Part shown: in pieces, positions 50,308-59,764 of the stretch | Position numbering within the stretch: the stretch's first letter is position 1 | Layout of the letters: each line of letters starts with the position of its first letter | Assembly (NCBI GenBank): GCA_041675905.1 | Contig: JBAYSX010000009.1 | Coordinates: 22,625-86,624 of the forward strand | DNA: 64,000 bases | From: Sandaracinobacteroides sp041675905 | GTDB lineage: Bacteria > Pseudomonadota > Alphaproteobacteria > Sphingomonadales > Sphingomonadaceae | Direction: 5' to 3' | The notes under the pieces: generated by a model | What the model was told of the DNA's origin: nothing | What the model saw: only the letters and a program-made list of their open reading frames with translations | Database searches by the model: none | Made by a program: the position numbers and the translations under genes

Positions 50308-50979
50308 TCACAGCACAATCAGATGATTGGCCAGTTCGTTGGGATTGTCGGGTTGCGGCGGAAAATGCCGGGACAGCACCTCTCCGGCAAGCGTAATGGC
50401 AGCGATAAAGCCTTCGGCGGGCCTGTCCCGGCGCAAGCCTTCCACCAGCGCCGCCACCGTATCCGCCCAATGTTCGGGTTGCACTTTCGTGTAGATACCC
50501 TTGTCGGCGAGCACCTCGACGACATGATCCTCCAGAGATACAAAAATCAGCACGCCGGTACGCTGGCTGGTGGCGTGGACATTATGGGTAATAAATTGCC
50601 GCAGCGCCATTTCGTGCAAGCGTTCCTGGCGCAAGCGGCGCGGCGCCAGGCGAGACGCCAGCGGCGACCACCACAGCAATACCAATGCGGCAAGGAAGGT
50701 CAGCGCCTGGCCGGCGGTGAAAATGTCGATGGTCAGCCGTTCGGACAGGCTCTGGCCCGGCCAGAAACCGAACAGATGTGCCCAGCGTTCCGGCCCGAAA
50801 CCGGCCATGGTGGCCAGCCACGGCAGCAGAAACGCGATGATGGCGGCCAGCGCTATAATCCATTCGACATAACGATGCCGTTCGGTGGAGAGTATGCAGA
50901 ATATCTCCCCGGATGTGTGTTTTTCCGCTTCCGCAATAGCGGTGGAAATGCGCTGCTGATCCTCAACCGTTACCGGCAT
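50308..50979 (-). CDS. TPM-domain membrane protein (small)
   Basis: A 223-residue protein with a TPM domain split by membrane segments: AEAEKHTSGEIFCILSTERH (about 14-33), two hydrophobic stretches (about 38-60 and 88-104), then LEDHVVEVLADKGIYTKVQP and WADTVAALVEGLRRDRPAEG. The family often sits with lemA. It begins directly after the stop of the 50980-51777 gene (TGA ATG). Presumed envelope protein of unknown function. Confidence 0.8.
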   Translation of the reverse strand: MPVTVEDQQRISTAIAEAEKHTSGEIFCILSTERHRYVEWIIALAAIIAFLLPWLATMAGFGPERWAHLFGFWPGQSLSERLTIDIFTAGQALTFLAALVLLWWSPLASRLAPRRLRQERLHEMALRQFITHNVHATSQRTGVLIFVSLEDHVVEVLADKGIYTKVQPEHWADTVAALVEGLRRDRPAEGFIAAITLAGEVLSRHFPPQPDNPNELANHLIVL

Positions 50980-51777
50980 TCACCATCCCCCGCTGGCGCC
51001 GCCGCCGCCGAAGCCACCGCCACCGCCACCAAATCCGCCGCCGAAGCCACCGCCACCAAATCCGCCCCCGCCAAAGCCGCCACCCATTCCCGGGCCGAAC
51101 AGGATGATGGGTGCAACGCCACGCCGCCGCCGCCCGCGCCCGCCGCCCCCGCCTTTGCCGCCCCCGCCGCCGTGCAACAGACATACGAAAAACAGGATCA
51201 CCACAACGGTCAGGATCGCGCCACCGATACCCATTTCGCCACGCGGTTGCCCGCGCGCGGATTGTGCCTCGCGGGCGGCGCGGACATTGGCCGCAGCCTC
51301 TTCGGGGGGCAATTCAAACTGGTTGGCGATGGCGTTGAACCCTGCCTCGGTACCGCCCGGAAGATCTCCGGCCCGGAAATGCGGCAAAATCTGCGTCTGG
51401 ATAATCACCGAAGACAGCGCGTCGGTCAGCACCGGTTCCAGCCCATAGCCGACTTCCACCCGCACCCGGCGCTCATTCGGCGCAACGATCAGCAGGACGC
51501 CATTATCCGTATCCTTCTGGCCGATACCCCAGTGCCGTCCCAGCCGATAGCCAAAGTCGGCGATGTCATAGCCCTGCAGATCGGGGATCGTTGCCACAAC
51601 GATCTGGCTGGTCGTCTGCTCTTCCACCAGCGCCGAGCGCTGTTCGATGCGCTGCTCCACCTCGGGCGGCAGGATATTGGCGGCGTCCACGACGCGACCG
51701 GTCAGCGCCGGAAACTCCTGCGCAAGTGCCGCAGGCGTCCACCCGAACAGCAGCAGCGCGACGAGTATCAGACGCAT
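50980..51777 (-). CDS. TPM-domain (YgcG-like) protein with Gly-rich tail
   Basis: A 265-residue protein. A signal peptide (MRLILVALLLFGWTPAALA) is followed by the TPM domain (about 25-150: LTGRVVDAANILPPEVEQRI, QIVVATIPDLQGYDI, LLIVAPNERRVRVEVGYGLE). A transmembrane helix lies near residues 180-195 and the C-terminal tail has repeated Gly/Phe blocks ending in SGGW. Homologues such as YgcG sit beside LemA. The Gly-rich tail is low complexity. Located 17 bases after lemA on the same strand. Confidence 0.87.
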   Translation of the reverse strand: MRLILVALLLFGWTPAALAQEFPALTGRVVDAANILPPEVEQRIEQRSALVEEQTTSQIVVATIPDLQGYDIADFGYRLGRHWGIGQKDTDNGVLLIVAPNERRVRVEVGYGLEPVLTDALSSVIIQTQILPHFRAGDLPGGTEAGFNAIANQFELPPEEAAANVRAAREAQSARGQPRGEMGIGGAILTVVVILFFVCLLHGGGGGKGGGGGRGRRRRGVAPIILFGPGMGGGFGGGGFGGGGFGGGFGGGGGGFGGGGASGGW

Positions 51778-51794
51778 CAGTCAGGCCTCCGGCT

Positions 51795-52397
51795 TCAGTT
51801 GCCGGACCCGGCTCCGAAATCGACCTTCGGCGCCACCTCGGCGTTGGCAACGGTCGCCTTGAATGGCTCCAGGGGTTCTGCGCCGTAAATGGTTTTCGCC
51901 GCGATGATCGCCGGGAAGGTGCGAATTTCCGTGTTATAGTCGCGCACGGACTCATTATAGTCGCGGCGGGCGATGCTGATGCGGTTTTCGGTGCCTTCCA
52001 GTTGCGATTGCAGCGCGAGGAAGTTCTGGTCCGATTTCAGATCGGGATATTTTTCCACCACCACCATCAACCGGCCCAGCGATTGCGAGAGGCCATCCTG
52101 CGCCTGCTGGAATTGCGCTACCTTCGCCGGGTCGGACAGATCATCCGTCGTCAGGTTGACCGAGGTTGCCCTGGCGCGCGCTTCCGTCACGCCGACCAGC
52201 ACATCCTGTTCCTGTTTGGCATAACCCTGAACCGTCGCCACCAGATTGGGAATGAGATCGGCGCGGCGCTGATACTGATTCTCCACCTCGCCCCACGCTG
52301 CCTTCACGCTTTCCTCTTTGGTGGGAATGGTGTTGATGCCGCATCCCGCCACAGACAGGGCGAGGGCGAACGGCAAGATGAAGCGGACGACACGCAT
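51795..52397 (-). CDS. lemA: LemA family protein
   Basis: A 200-residue LemA-like lipoprotein. The signal sequence with lipobox SVAGCG is followed by the diagnostic AAWGEVENQYQRRADLIPNL motif, an all-helical core and YNTEIRTFPAIIAA. Function is not established; the family is linked to envelope-stress or peptide-processing systems. The gene leads a lemA-TPM-TPM operon and is divergent from mscL, with a 150-base shared promoter region. Confidence 0.92.
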   Translation of the reverse strand: MRVVRFILPFALALSVAGCGINTIPTKEESVKAAWGEVENQYQRRADLIPNLVATVQGYAKQEQDVLVGVTEARARATSVNLTTDDLSDPAKVAQFQQAQDGLSQSLGRLMVVVEKYPDLKSDQNFLALQSQLEGTENRISIARRDYNESVRDYNTEIRTFPAIIAAKTIYGAEPLEPFKATVANAEVAPKVDFGAGSGN

Positions 52398-52547
52398 GTT
52401 CGGGAATCTCCTGATGCCTTGGCCGCGTGAAAGAACCGTTCTGTACCGTCTACGTCAAGCATTATTCTTGGGAAAATCGGCGCAGGGCGCTTGCCAAGCG
52501 GACCAAAGCTGTGGAACTTGGCACAAGTCCAGGCGGGGGAGTGATCG

Positions 52548-52976
52548 ATGCTGAAGGAATTCAAGGCGTTTATCGCGCGTGGCAATGTGATGGATCTGGC
52601 TGTGGCCGTGATTATCGGCGCCGCTTTTTCAAGCATCATCGCATCGTTTACCGACGATATCATCATGCCGCTGATCGCGCTGGTTACCGGCAGTCCGGAT
52701 TACAGTTATTTATTCTGGCGCATCGGGCCGGTCCCCGCCGATTATACCGGCGATCCGAATGATTACGAGGCGCTGAAGGCCGCGGGCGTGGCGATGATCG
52801 GCTATGGTGCGTTCATCACAAGGGTGATCAACTTCCTGCTGGTCGCTTTTGCGGTATTCCTGCTTGTGCGCTACACCAACCGCTTCTTCAAGGGGCTGGA
52901 ACCGGAAGCCGCGCCGCCGTCCGAGGAAGTGTTGTTGCTGCGCGAAATCCGCGACAGCCTGAACAGGCCGCAATAA
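52548..52976 (+). CDS. mscL: Large-conductance mechanosensitive channel
   Basis: A 142-residue MscL. The N-terminal amphipathic helix and first transmembrane helix read MLKEFKAFIARGNVMDLAVAV, with IIGAAFSSIIASFTDDIIMP next. A periplasmic loop and the second helix (VINFLLVAFAVFLLVRYTNR) follow, then a charged cytosolic bundle helix (LLLREIRDSL). Releases solutes on osmotic down-shock. GGGGGAG precedes the ATG. A META-domain gene follows after 20 bases. Confidence 0.96.
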   Translation: MLKEFKAFIARGNVMDLAVAVIIGAAFSSIIASFTDDIIMPLIALVTGSPDYSYLFWRIGPVPADYTGDPNDYEALKAAGVAMIGYGAFITRVINFLLVAFAVFLLVRYTNRFFKGLEPEAAPPSEEVLLLREIRDSLNRPQ

Positions 52977-52996
52977 AGCGGGAAAGGAACAAGATC

Positions 52997-53458
52997 ATGC
53001 TGGCCGTCCCGCGTCTGTTGCTGATTGGTGCAGCCCTTGCGCTTGCGGGCTGCGTTGCCACCCGCCCGGCGGCGCCGCCGCCTGCGGATGCGTTGCCACC
53101 GCCACCGCCGCCGGGCGCGGGTCCGCAATCCCTGCTGGGTGTGGAGTGGCAAATTACCGAATATGCCGGTACGCCCGTGGCGTCGGACGCGCGCGCCAAT
53201 TTGCGCTTCGCTGATGGCCGGGTTTCGGGAACTGCCGGGTGCAACAGCTTCTCCGGCACTTACGAAACAGGCGCTGATTTCACCATTCGCTTTGGTGAAC
53301 TGACATCGACGATGATGGCCTGCGCCGATCCGCTGATGCAGCAGGAACGGGCCGTGCTGGACCTGCTGGCCGCTGTCACCAGCTATACGTTCGACGCATC
53401 GGGCGGGCTGATTTTGGCGACGCCGGACAACCGGATGCTGCGGGCGCAACGCGGATAG
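52997..53458 (+). CDS. META-domain (HslJ-like) lipoprotein
   Basis: A 153-residue lipoprotein. Lipobox LALAGC near residue 19 is followed by a Pro-rich segment (about 24-43) and a META domain: LLGVEWQITEYAGTPVASD, FADGRVSGTAGCNSFSGTYE, ITRFGEL-type TIRFGELTSTMMACADPLM. The GCN-x-F motif and MMAC are typical of HslJ. It may act in envelope stress or heat response. Probably co-transcribed with mscL. Confidence 0.87.
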   Translation: MLAVPRLLLIGAALALAGCVATRPAAPPPADALPPPPPPGAGPQSLLGVEWQITEYAGTPVASDARANLRFADGRVSGTAGCNSFSGTYETGADFTIRFGELTSTMMACADPLMQQERAVLDLLAAVTSYTFDASGGLILATPDNRMLRAQRG

Positions 53459-53548
53459 GTTTTCGCTTGCGACCGCTTGCCGTCGAATCATGGCAGCCAG
53501 GCGCTTGCTGCATGTGCGCCCGGCGGCGCGATATGTTATGGGTTAAGT

Positions 53549-53947
53549 ATGAGCCAGAGCATTCCCTATCGCTATCCCGTTGATATCGAGCCTGGCGATA
53601 TCGACTTCATGGGACATGTTAATAACGCCAGCTATCTGAAGTGGGTGCAGGCGGCAGTCAGCAGTCACTGGCAGCGGCTGGCTCCGGCGGAGGCGGTGCG
53701 GCAGCATCTGTGGGTAGCGCTGAAGCATGAGATCACCTACCGCAAACCGGCGTTCCTGGAAGATGAAGTCATCGCAACGGTTGTTCTGGAAACGATCGAG
53801 GGGGCGCGCGCTTTTTACCAGACGATCATCCGGCGCGGGGAAGAGGTATTGGCGGAAGTGCGCTCCAACTGGTGTTGTCTGAACGCCGAAACCCTGCGGC
53901 CGACGCGGTTGGCCGGTCATATCGTTGAGCGGTTCTTGCCCCGATAG
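53549..53947 (+). CDS. Acyl-CoA thioesterase (4HBT hot-dog fold)
   Basis: A 132-residue thioesterase: YRYPVDIEPGDIDFMGHVNN is the hot-dog motif with the catalytic Asp in DIDFMGHVN, followed by YLKWVQAAV and LEDEVIATVVLETIEGARAF. It hydrolyses an acyl-CoA or acyl-carrier substrate. Start at 53549; an in-frame ATG 72 bases earlier would add an unconserved leader. The stop abuts the end of the convergent gene at 53948. Confidence 0.87.
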   Translation: MSQSIPYRYPVDIEPGDIDFMGHVNNASYLKWVQAAVSSHWQRLAPAEAVRQHLWVALKHEITYRKPAFLEDEVIATVVLETIEGARAFYQTIIRRGEEVLAEVRSNWCCLNAETLRPTRLAGHIVERFLPR

Positions 53948-54454
53948 TTATTGCCCGCCCGGGTGCGCCGCATGGACTGCTTCGGCGGCGGCGATGTTTG
54001 TGACATGGCTGTCATGCATCGCGCGCAGTTGGGCATATAGCGCATCATCCCGGACGCGCGGCAGCAGTTCCGCCAGTTTTCGTACCACCCATCGCTGACC
54101 GCGATTGAGAAACGCGATGCGGGCCAGCGGATCGGCAATCGCCATGGTCTTGCCGTAAAAATCCCCGCAAACTGACGAGGGCACCGCGCCCAGCCGTTTG
54201 ATTTGCGCGGATAGCATCGCACACCAGTGCGCCTCATCCGCCAGTACCACGCGCATCAGATCGGCAATGGCCGGCGTCGGCGCATCCTGGCGACTGCGGC
54301 GGGCGACGCGCGCGCCGGCGCGTTCTGCTTCCAGTAACCTGTTGAGCGTACCCAGGATTTCTGTACGGTCCGCATAACCCATATAGACGTCGCTGGCGCT
54401 GTCTGCGTAGCAGAGCGGGGAGGCAGGTTTTCGCGTCGGGGGAGTGCCGCCCAT
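53948..54454 (-). CDS. Ferritin-like (DUF6306-type) helical protein
   Basis: A 168-residue mostly helical protein: EILGTLNRLLEAERAGARVA, DLMRVVLADEAHWCAMLSAQ with an E-x-x-H pair typical of ferritin-like folds, and LRAMHDSHVTNIAAAEAVHA. The Glu/His pattern suggests a possible di-metal or heme site, but this cannot be confirmed. Upstream gene 54510 is on the same strand after 55 bases. Convergent with the thioesterase. Confidence 0.6.
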   Translation of the reverse strand: MGGTPPTRKPASPLCYADSASDVYMGYADRTEILGTLNRLLEAERAGARVARRSRQDAPTPAIADLMRVVLADEAHWCAMLSAQIKRLGAVPSSVCGDFYGKTMAIADPLARIAFLNRGQRWVVRKLAELLPRVRDDALYAQLRAMHDSHVTNIAAAEAVHAAHPGGQ

Positions 54455-54509
54455 CAGTCAATCCTTTCGACATGCCGATGATCGCCGATCCTGACCGGCG
54501 ATTCCCCGG

Positions 54510-56141
54510 TCAGGCAAGCACCGGCCTTTCCCGGGCGACTTCCAGCGAGACGGGCTGGAAGCTTTCCGCCTGGGCCATATTCCACACCAGACTGTAAAAT
54601 TCGCGGTTGCATCCCGATAATAATTCGCCGGGTTCCAGGAAAACATGCATTTGCGAAAACAGCCGGATTTCCGTGGCGGTGACGCGGCGTACCAGATGAT
54701 GCGGCATCAAGTCCGCCGGTCGATGCAATCCTGCGGCGGCCAGTAATTCCGCCAGTGCGTGCAGGGTGTTGCGGTGGAAATTGAATACGCGCGCTGCCTT
54801 GTCCGGCACCACCAGCGCGCGCTGGCGGCCAGGATCCTGCGTGGCGACACCCGCCGGGCAGCGGTTGGTATTGCAGCTCAAGGATTGAACGCAGCCAAGC
54901 GCGAACATGAACCCGCGTGCGGCGTTCACCCAGTCCGCACCGATGGCGAGCAGACTCGCGATGTCGAATGCGCTGACGACCTTCCCGGCGGCGGCAATAC
55001 GAATCCGGTCGCGCAAATTCGCGCCGACGAGCGTATTATGCACGAACAACAGTCCCTCGCGCATGGGAAGGCCGATGTGATCGGCGAATTCCAGCGGCGA
55101 TGCCCCCGTGCCGCCTTCCGCGCCATCGACAACGATGAAATCCGGGCAGATGCCGGTTGCCAGCATCGCTTTCACCAGAGCCATGAATTCCCACGGATGG
55201 CCGACGCATAATTTGAATCCGACAGGCTTCCCGCCCGATAATTCCCGCAGTTCCGCGATGAAAGACATCATTTCGACTGGTGTGGAAAAAGCGCTGTGGC
55301 TGGCGGGCGACACGCAATCCTCGCCCATCGCAACCCCGCGCACACGAGCTATTTCCGGCGTAATCTTGCTGGCGGGCAGGATGCCGCCATGACCGGGCTT
55401 TGCGCCCTGGCTCAGCTTGATTTCGATCATGCGGATTTGCGGCGATTGCGCCTGGGCAGCAAAACGTTCCGGATCGAAAGCGCCGGACGCGGTGCGGCAG
55501 CCGAAATAGCCGCTGCCGATTTCCCACACCAGATCGCCGCCATGTTCGCGATGATAGTCGCTGATGCCGCCTTCGCCCGTGTCCTGATAGAAGCCGCCAA
55601 GACGTGCACCATGGTTGAGCGCGCGAATGGCGTTGGCGCTGAGCGACCCGAAACTCATTGCGGAGATATTGAAGACGGAAGCGGAATAAGGCTGATCGCA
55701 CCGGTCCCCGCCCACTGTCACCCGGAAATGCAGTGGATCGGCAACCGGCGTCGGGAACAGGGAGGGGCTGATAAATTCATAGCCACTTTTATAGACATCC
55801 ATTTGCGTGCCAAACGCCAGACCCTGGCTTTCGTTCTTGGCGCGCGCATAGACCAGCGAGCGTTGCGTGCGGGAAAAGGGCAGTTCCTCACGATCATCTT
55901 CGATGAGATACTGGCGGATTTCCGGGCGAATCCATTCGATCAGCCAGCGCACATTGCCGAGGATCGGATAATTGCGGCGAATGGCGTGGCGAGGCTGGAT
56001 CAGATCATACACGCCCAGCAGGGTCAGCCCGGTCGCAACGAACGCGAGCGGCCAGAGGGAGGGCTTCCCGATCAGCGCCACGCACGAACCGAGCGCGACG
56101 ATCGTGCAAAGTCCAAAGATCGTGAACCGGCTGATTCGCAA
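54510..56141 (-). CDS. FMN-binding glutamate-synthase-like protein (GltB central-domain family)
   Basis: A 543-residue protein with two N-terminal transmembrane helices (about 5-44), then a glutamate-synthase FMN barrel: FNISAMSFGSLSANAIRALN, GEGGISDYHREHGGDLVWEI, KPGHGGILPASKI and DGAEGGTGASPLEF. Cluster Cys are seen in GCVQSLSCNTNRCPAG. It lacks the amidotransferase and alpha/beta partner domains of full GltB. Membrane-anchored members of this family are common, but their substrate is undefined. Its start is 266 bases from the pca genes on the other strand. Confidence 0.85.
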   Translation of the reverse strand: MRISRFTIFGLCTIVALGSCVALIGKPSLWPLAFVATGLTLLGVYDLIQPRHAIRRNYPILGNVRWLIEWIRPEIRQYLIEDDREELPFSRTQRSLVYARAKNESQGLAFGTQMDVYKSGYEFISPSLFPTPVADPLHFRVTVGGDRCDQPYSASVFNISAMSFGSLSANAIRALNHGARLGGFYQDTGEGGISDYHREHGGDLVWEIGSGYFGCRTASGAFDPERFAAQAQSPQIRMIEIKLSQGAKPGHGGILPASKITPEIARVRGVAMGEDCVSPASHSAFSTPVEMMSFIAELRELSGGKPVGFKLCVGHPWEFMALVKAMLATGICPDFIVVDGAEGGTGASPLEFADHIGLPMREGLLFVHNTLVGANLRDRIRIAAAGKVVSAFDIASLLAIGADWVNAARGFMFALGCVQSLSCNTNRCPAGVATQDPGRQRALVVPDKAARVFNFHRNTLHALAELLAAAGLHRPADLMPHHLVRRVTATEIRLFSQMHVFLEPGELLSGCNREFYSLVWNMAQAESFQPVSLEVARERPVLA

Positions 56142-56407
56142 AACAGGCTCCTTATTCCCGTGGCTGGTTATACGTTGCGCCGTCGGCTATATACGGTATG
56201 GATAACAATGTCCTCCAGCGGTTCGCGTGGGCCTGATGCCGGGCGGAAGCCGCGCCGCCAGATACGCGGCTGGGGCGTCTTCGCATATGGAAAAGGCGGG
56301 ATGGCGTATCGGGGTGGCCGCCGCTATGCTTATGCGGTAAATTTTCGAGTGGCTTGCGCTGGCGAGCAGATTTGGTGCAATCCGTGTCCATCACAATGGA
56401 GAGCTGA

Positions 56408-57118
56408 ATGAGCCAGAAAATCTGTACGTCCGCCGAGGCCGCGCTTGACGGGCTGTTGTTTGATGGCATGACCATCATGTCCGGCGGCTTTGGTCTGTCT
56501 GGCAATCCGGAAAATCTGATTCCGGCGATCAAGGCGGCCGGTACGCGCGATTTGACGATTATTTCCAATAATTGCGGTGCGGACGGTTTTGGATTGTGGA
56601 TGCTGCTGAACAATGGGCAGATCAAGAAAATGATCTCCTCTTATGTTGGTGAAAACAAATTGTTCGAGGAACTGTATCTTTCGGGCAAACTGGAACTGGA
56701 ACTCAATCCGCAAGGCACGCTGGCCGAGCGTATTCGCGCCGGCGGCGCCGGCATCCCGGCCTTTTACACGCCGACGGGCGTTGGCACTGTGGTGGCCGAA
56801 GGCAAGCCGCTGGAAGAATTTGAAGGCCGCACCTATGTGCGTGAATCCTGGTTGCGGGCCGATCTTTCCATCGTCAAGGCATGGAAGGCGGACCCGGAAG
56901 GCAATCTGATCTACCGCAAGACAGCGCGTAATTTTAACCCCGTGATGGCGACGGCGGGCAAGGTGACGGTGGTCGAGGTGGAGGAGATCGTCGAAGCCGG
57001 CGCGCTGGACGCCGACTGCATCCACACGCCGGGCATCTATGTCGACCGGATCATCAAGGGTGAAAAATACGAGAAGCGCATCGAGCGCGTGACGGTTCGT
57101 GAACGGGAGACAGCATAA
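56408..57118 (+). CDS. pcaI: 3-oxoadipate CoA-transferase, subunit A
   Basis: A 236-residue CoA-transferase alpha subunit: FDGMTIMSGGFGLSGNPENL, NNCGADGFGLWMLLNNGQIK, GTLAERIRAGGAGIPAFYTP and LRADLSIVKAWKADPEGNLI. Sequence alone does not separate succinyl-CoA:3-oxoadipate from succinyl-CoA:3-oxoacid transferases, but the pcaF and pcaD genes that follow favour 3-oxoadipate. The stop overlaps subunit B by 1 base (TAATG). First gene of a four-gene plus-strand operon. Confidence 0.85.
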   Translation: MSQKICTSAEAALDGLLFDGMTIMSGGFGLSGNPENLIPAIKAAGTRDLTIISNNCGADGFGLWMLLNNGQIKKMISSYVGENKLFEELYLSGKLELELNPQGTLAERIRAGGAGIPAFYTPTGVGTVVAEGKPLEEFEGRTYVRESWLRADLSIVKAWKADPEGNLIYRKTARNFNPVMATAGKVTVVEVEEIVEAGALDADCIHTPGIYVDRIIKGEKYEKRIERVTVRERETA

Positions 57119-57780
57119 TGAGCGATGCAAATATTGGCTGGACCCGCGACCAGATGGCGGCCCGCGCCGCACGCGAACTGAAGGATGGCTTTTACGTCAA
57201 TCTCGGCATCGGCATCCCGACCCTTGTGGCCAATTATATTCCCGAAGGCACGCATGTGACGCTGCAGTCGGAAAATGGCATGCTGGGCATGGGGCCGTTC
57301 CCCTATCCTGATGAGGTGGACGCCGATCTCATCAACGCCGGCAAGCAGACGATCACCGAATTGCCGACGTCGAGCTTTTTCTCCTCCGCTGACAGCTTCG
57401 CGATGATTCGCGGCGGCCATATCGATGTCGCGGTGCTGGGCGCGATGGAAGTCGCCAGCAATGGCGATCTCGCCAACTGGACCATTCCCGGCAAGATGGT
57501 GAAGGGCATGGGCGGCGCGATGGACCTTGTCGCCGGCGTCAAGCGCATCGTTGTGGTGATGGAACATTGCAGCAAGAACGGCACGCCGAAAATCCTCGAA
57601 AAATGCACCTTGCCACTGACGGGTCAGGGCGTGGTCGATCTGATCATCACCGATTTGTGCGTGTTTGCCGTGGACAAGGTGGCGGGCGGACTGACGCTGC
57701 TGGAACTCGCGCCGGGCGTCACCGAAGATGTGGTCCGCGAAAGAACAGGCGCGCCGTTTGAAACGAAGGTTGCGGCATGA
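57118..57780 (+). CDS. pcaJ: 3-oxoadipate CoA-transferase, subunit B
   Basis: A 220-residue beta subunit. The catalytic Glu lies in SENGMLGMGP, preceded by GIGIPTLVANYIPEGTHV. The DVAVLGAMEVASNGDLANW and MGGAMDLVAG segments are typical of class I CoA-transferases. With subunit A it moves CoA from succinyl-CoA to 3-oxoadipate, making 3-oxoadipyl-CoA for PcaF. Overlaps both neighbours (1 base upstream, ATGA downstream). Confidence 0.87.
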   Translation: MSDANIGWTRDQMAARAARELKDGFYVNLGIGIPTLVANYIPEGTHVTLQSENGMLGMGPFPYPDEVDADLINAGKQTITELPTSSFFSSADSFAMIRGGHIDVAVLGAMEVASNGDLANWTIPGKMVKGMGGAMDLVAGVKRIVVVMEHCSKNGTPKILEKCTLPLTGQGVVDLIITDLCVFAVDKVAGGLTLLELAPGVTEDVVRERTGAPFETKVAA

Positions 57781-58979
57781 GCGAAGCCTTTATCTGTGAG
57801 GCCGTCCGCACGCCCGTCGGCCGCTACGGCGGTGCGCTGGCGGCGGTGCGCGCCGACGATCTGGCGGCTATGCCCATCGCTGAACTGGTACGCCGGACCG
57901 GCATCGATCCGGCCGCTGTCGACGATGTGATCCTTGGCTGCGCCAACCAGGCAGGCGAGGATAATCGCAATGTCGCCCGCATGGCGGCGCTGCTCGCCGG
58001 TTTGCCGGACAGCGTCGGCGGTTCAACGGTGAACCGGCTGTGTGCATCGGGGCTCGATGCCATTGGCTCCGCCGCGCGCGCTATCCGTGCCGGCGACGCC
58101 GACCTGATGATTGCCGGCGGTGTCGAGAGCATGAGCCGCGCGCCATTCGTGATGCCGAAAGCGGAAAGCGCCTGGTCGCGCGCCAACGCCGTTTACGACA
58201 CCACCATCGGCTGGCGTTTCGTCAATCCAAGGATGAAACAGCAATATGGCGTCGATTCGATGCCGCAGACCGGCGAGAATGTCGCGGACGAGCATAAGGT
58301 TTCCCGTGCGGATCAGGATGCGTTCGCGCTGCGCAGCCAGCAACGCACTGCTGCCGCGCAGGCGCGCGGCTTTTTCGCGGAGGAAATCGTCCCCGTCACC
58401 ATCACCGACCGCAAGGGCCGGGAAACCGTAGTGGATCAGGATGAACATCCGCGCCCGGAAACTACAGCGGAAACGCTGGCGAAGCTGAAGCCCATTGTGC
58501 GTTCTGACGGCACGGTGACAGCGGGCAATGCGTCCGGCGTTAATGATGGTGCGGCGGCGCTGTTCGTCGCCAGCGAGGCGGCGGCGAAGGCCCATGGTCT
58601 GACCCCGCGCGCCCGCGTGCTCGGCATGGCCAGCGCCGGCGTGCCGCCGCGTGTGATGGGCATTGGCCCTGCGCTGGCGTCGCAAAAGCTGATGGCGCGG
58701 CTGGGGCTGAAGATCGGGCAGTTCGACGGGATCGAATTGAATGAGGCGTTCGCGTCCCAGGCGCTGGCGACCTTGCGGATGCTGGGCGTGGCCGATAACG
58801 CACCCCAGGTGAACCCGAATGGCGGCGCGATCTCGCTCGGCCACCCGCTCGGCATGTCGGGTGCGCGCATTCTGCAAACACTGGTGCATCAGCTGGAGGT
58901 GACCGGCGGCAAACTGGGTCTCGCCACTCTGTGTATCGGCGTCGGTCAGGGTCTGGCGGTCGCGGTGGAGCGGGTATGA
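57777..58979 (+). CDS. pcaF: 3-oxoadipyl-CoA thiolase
   Basis: A 400-residue degradative thiolase with the full catalytic set: Cys in NRLCASGLDAI (about 89), His in GHPLGMSGAR and Cys in LCIGVGQG. The EAFICEAVRTPVGRYGGALA start and VESMSRAPFVM are typical of PcaF. It cleaves 3-oxoadipyl-CoA to acetyl-CoA and succinyl-CoA. Overlaps pcaJ and pcaD by 4 bases each. A contrast with the non-classical thiolase at 22904. Confidence 0.92.
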   Translation: MSEAFICEAVRTPVGRYGGALAAVRADDLAAMPIAELVRRTGIDPAAVDDVILGCANQAGEDNRNVARMAALLAGLPDSVGGSTVNRLCASGLDAIGSAARAIRAGDADLMIAGGVESMSRAPFVMPKAESAWSRANAVYDTTIGWRFVNPRMKQQYGVDSMPQTGENVADEHKVSRADQDAFALRSQQRTAAAQARGFFAEEIVPVTITDRKGRETVVDQDEHPRPETTAETLAKLKPIVRSDGTVTAGNASGVNDGAAALFVASEAAAKAHGLTPRARVLGMASAGVPPRVMGIGPALASQKLMARLGLKIGQFDGIELNEAFASQALATLRMLGVADNAPQVNPNGGAISLGHPLGMSGARILQTLVHQLEVTGGKLGLATLCIGVGQGLAVAVERV

Positions 58980-59764
58980 CGGACGTGCAATGCATCACGA
59001 CCGATGATGGCTGCCGTATCGCCTATCGCTTTGACGGGCCGGAAGCGGCGCCTGTGCTGCTGCTCTCCAATTCGCTCGGCACCAATATGCAGATGTGGGC
59101 GCCACAAATTCCGGCGTTCACAGAACATTTCCGCGTGCTGCGCTATGACAGCCGGGGTCATGGTCAGTCGGCTTCGCCGGCGGGCGGTTATTCGATGGAC
59201 CGGCTGGGCCGCGATGCGGTGCAATTGCTCGATGCGCTGGGAATCGAGCGGGTTGATTTCTGCGGCCTGTCCAAGGGCGGGATGGTCGGTCAATGGCTGG
59301 CCTATCGCGCGCCGGAGCGGCTGCGGCGGCTGGTTCTTGCCAATACCTCGGCCTATATGGGGCCGCCGTCCAACTGGCAGAGCCGCATCGATGGCGTACG
59401 CGCCAACGGCATGGAACCACTGACAGAAGCCTCTATCGCGCGCTGGTTCACGCCGGAATTTCCGCAAGCGCAGCCCGATGCGGTCGCTCCTATCCGCGCA
59501 ATGCTGCTGGCGTGCGACGCAGAAGGCTATGCCGGCTGCTGCGCCGCGATCCGGGATATGGATTTGCGCCCGACCGCCACGCTGAACCGGACGCCGACGC
59601 TGGTGATTGCGGGGAGCAAGGATCCGTCCACGACGGTGGCGGAATCGGCCTTCCTCGCCGATCAGGCGGCGGATGGGCGGCTGGTCGAGCTGCCGGCGGC
59701 GCATCTTTCCAGCGCGGAGTTGCCGGGGCAGTTTGCCGCCGCCGTTCTGGATTTCTTGCGTTGA
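58976..59764 (+). CDS. pcaD: 3-oxoadipate enol-lactonase
   Basis: A 262-residue alpha/beta hydrolase: SNSLGTNMQMWAPQIPAF, LRYDSRGHGQSASPAGG, nucleophile motif GLSKGGMVGQW, and the C-terminal AAHLSSAE His. It opens 3-oxoadipate enol-lactone to 3-oxoadipate. PcaB, PcaC and PcaGH, the earlier beta-ketoadipate steps, are not in the window. Overlaps pcaF (ATGA) and pldA (TTGA). Confidence 0.9.
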   Translation: MTDVQCITTDDGCRIAYRFDGPEAAPVLLLSNSLGTNMQMWAPQIPAFTEHFRVLRYDSRGHGQSASPAGGYSMDRLGRDAVQLLDALGIERVDFCGLSKGGMVGQWLAYRAPERLRRLVLANTSAYMGPPSNWQSRIDGVRANGMEPLTEASIARWFTPEFPQAQPDAVAPIRAMLLACDAEGYAGCCAAIRDMDLRPTATLNRTPTLVIAGSKDPSTTVAESAFLADQAADGRLVELPAAHLSSAELPGQFAAAVLDFLR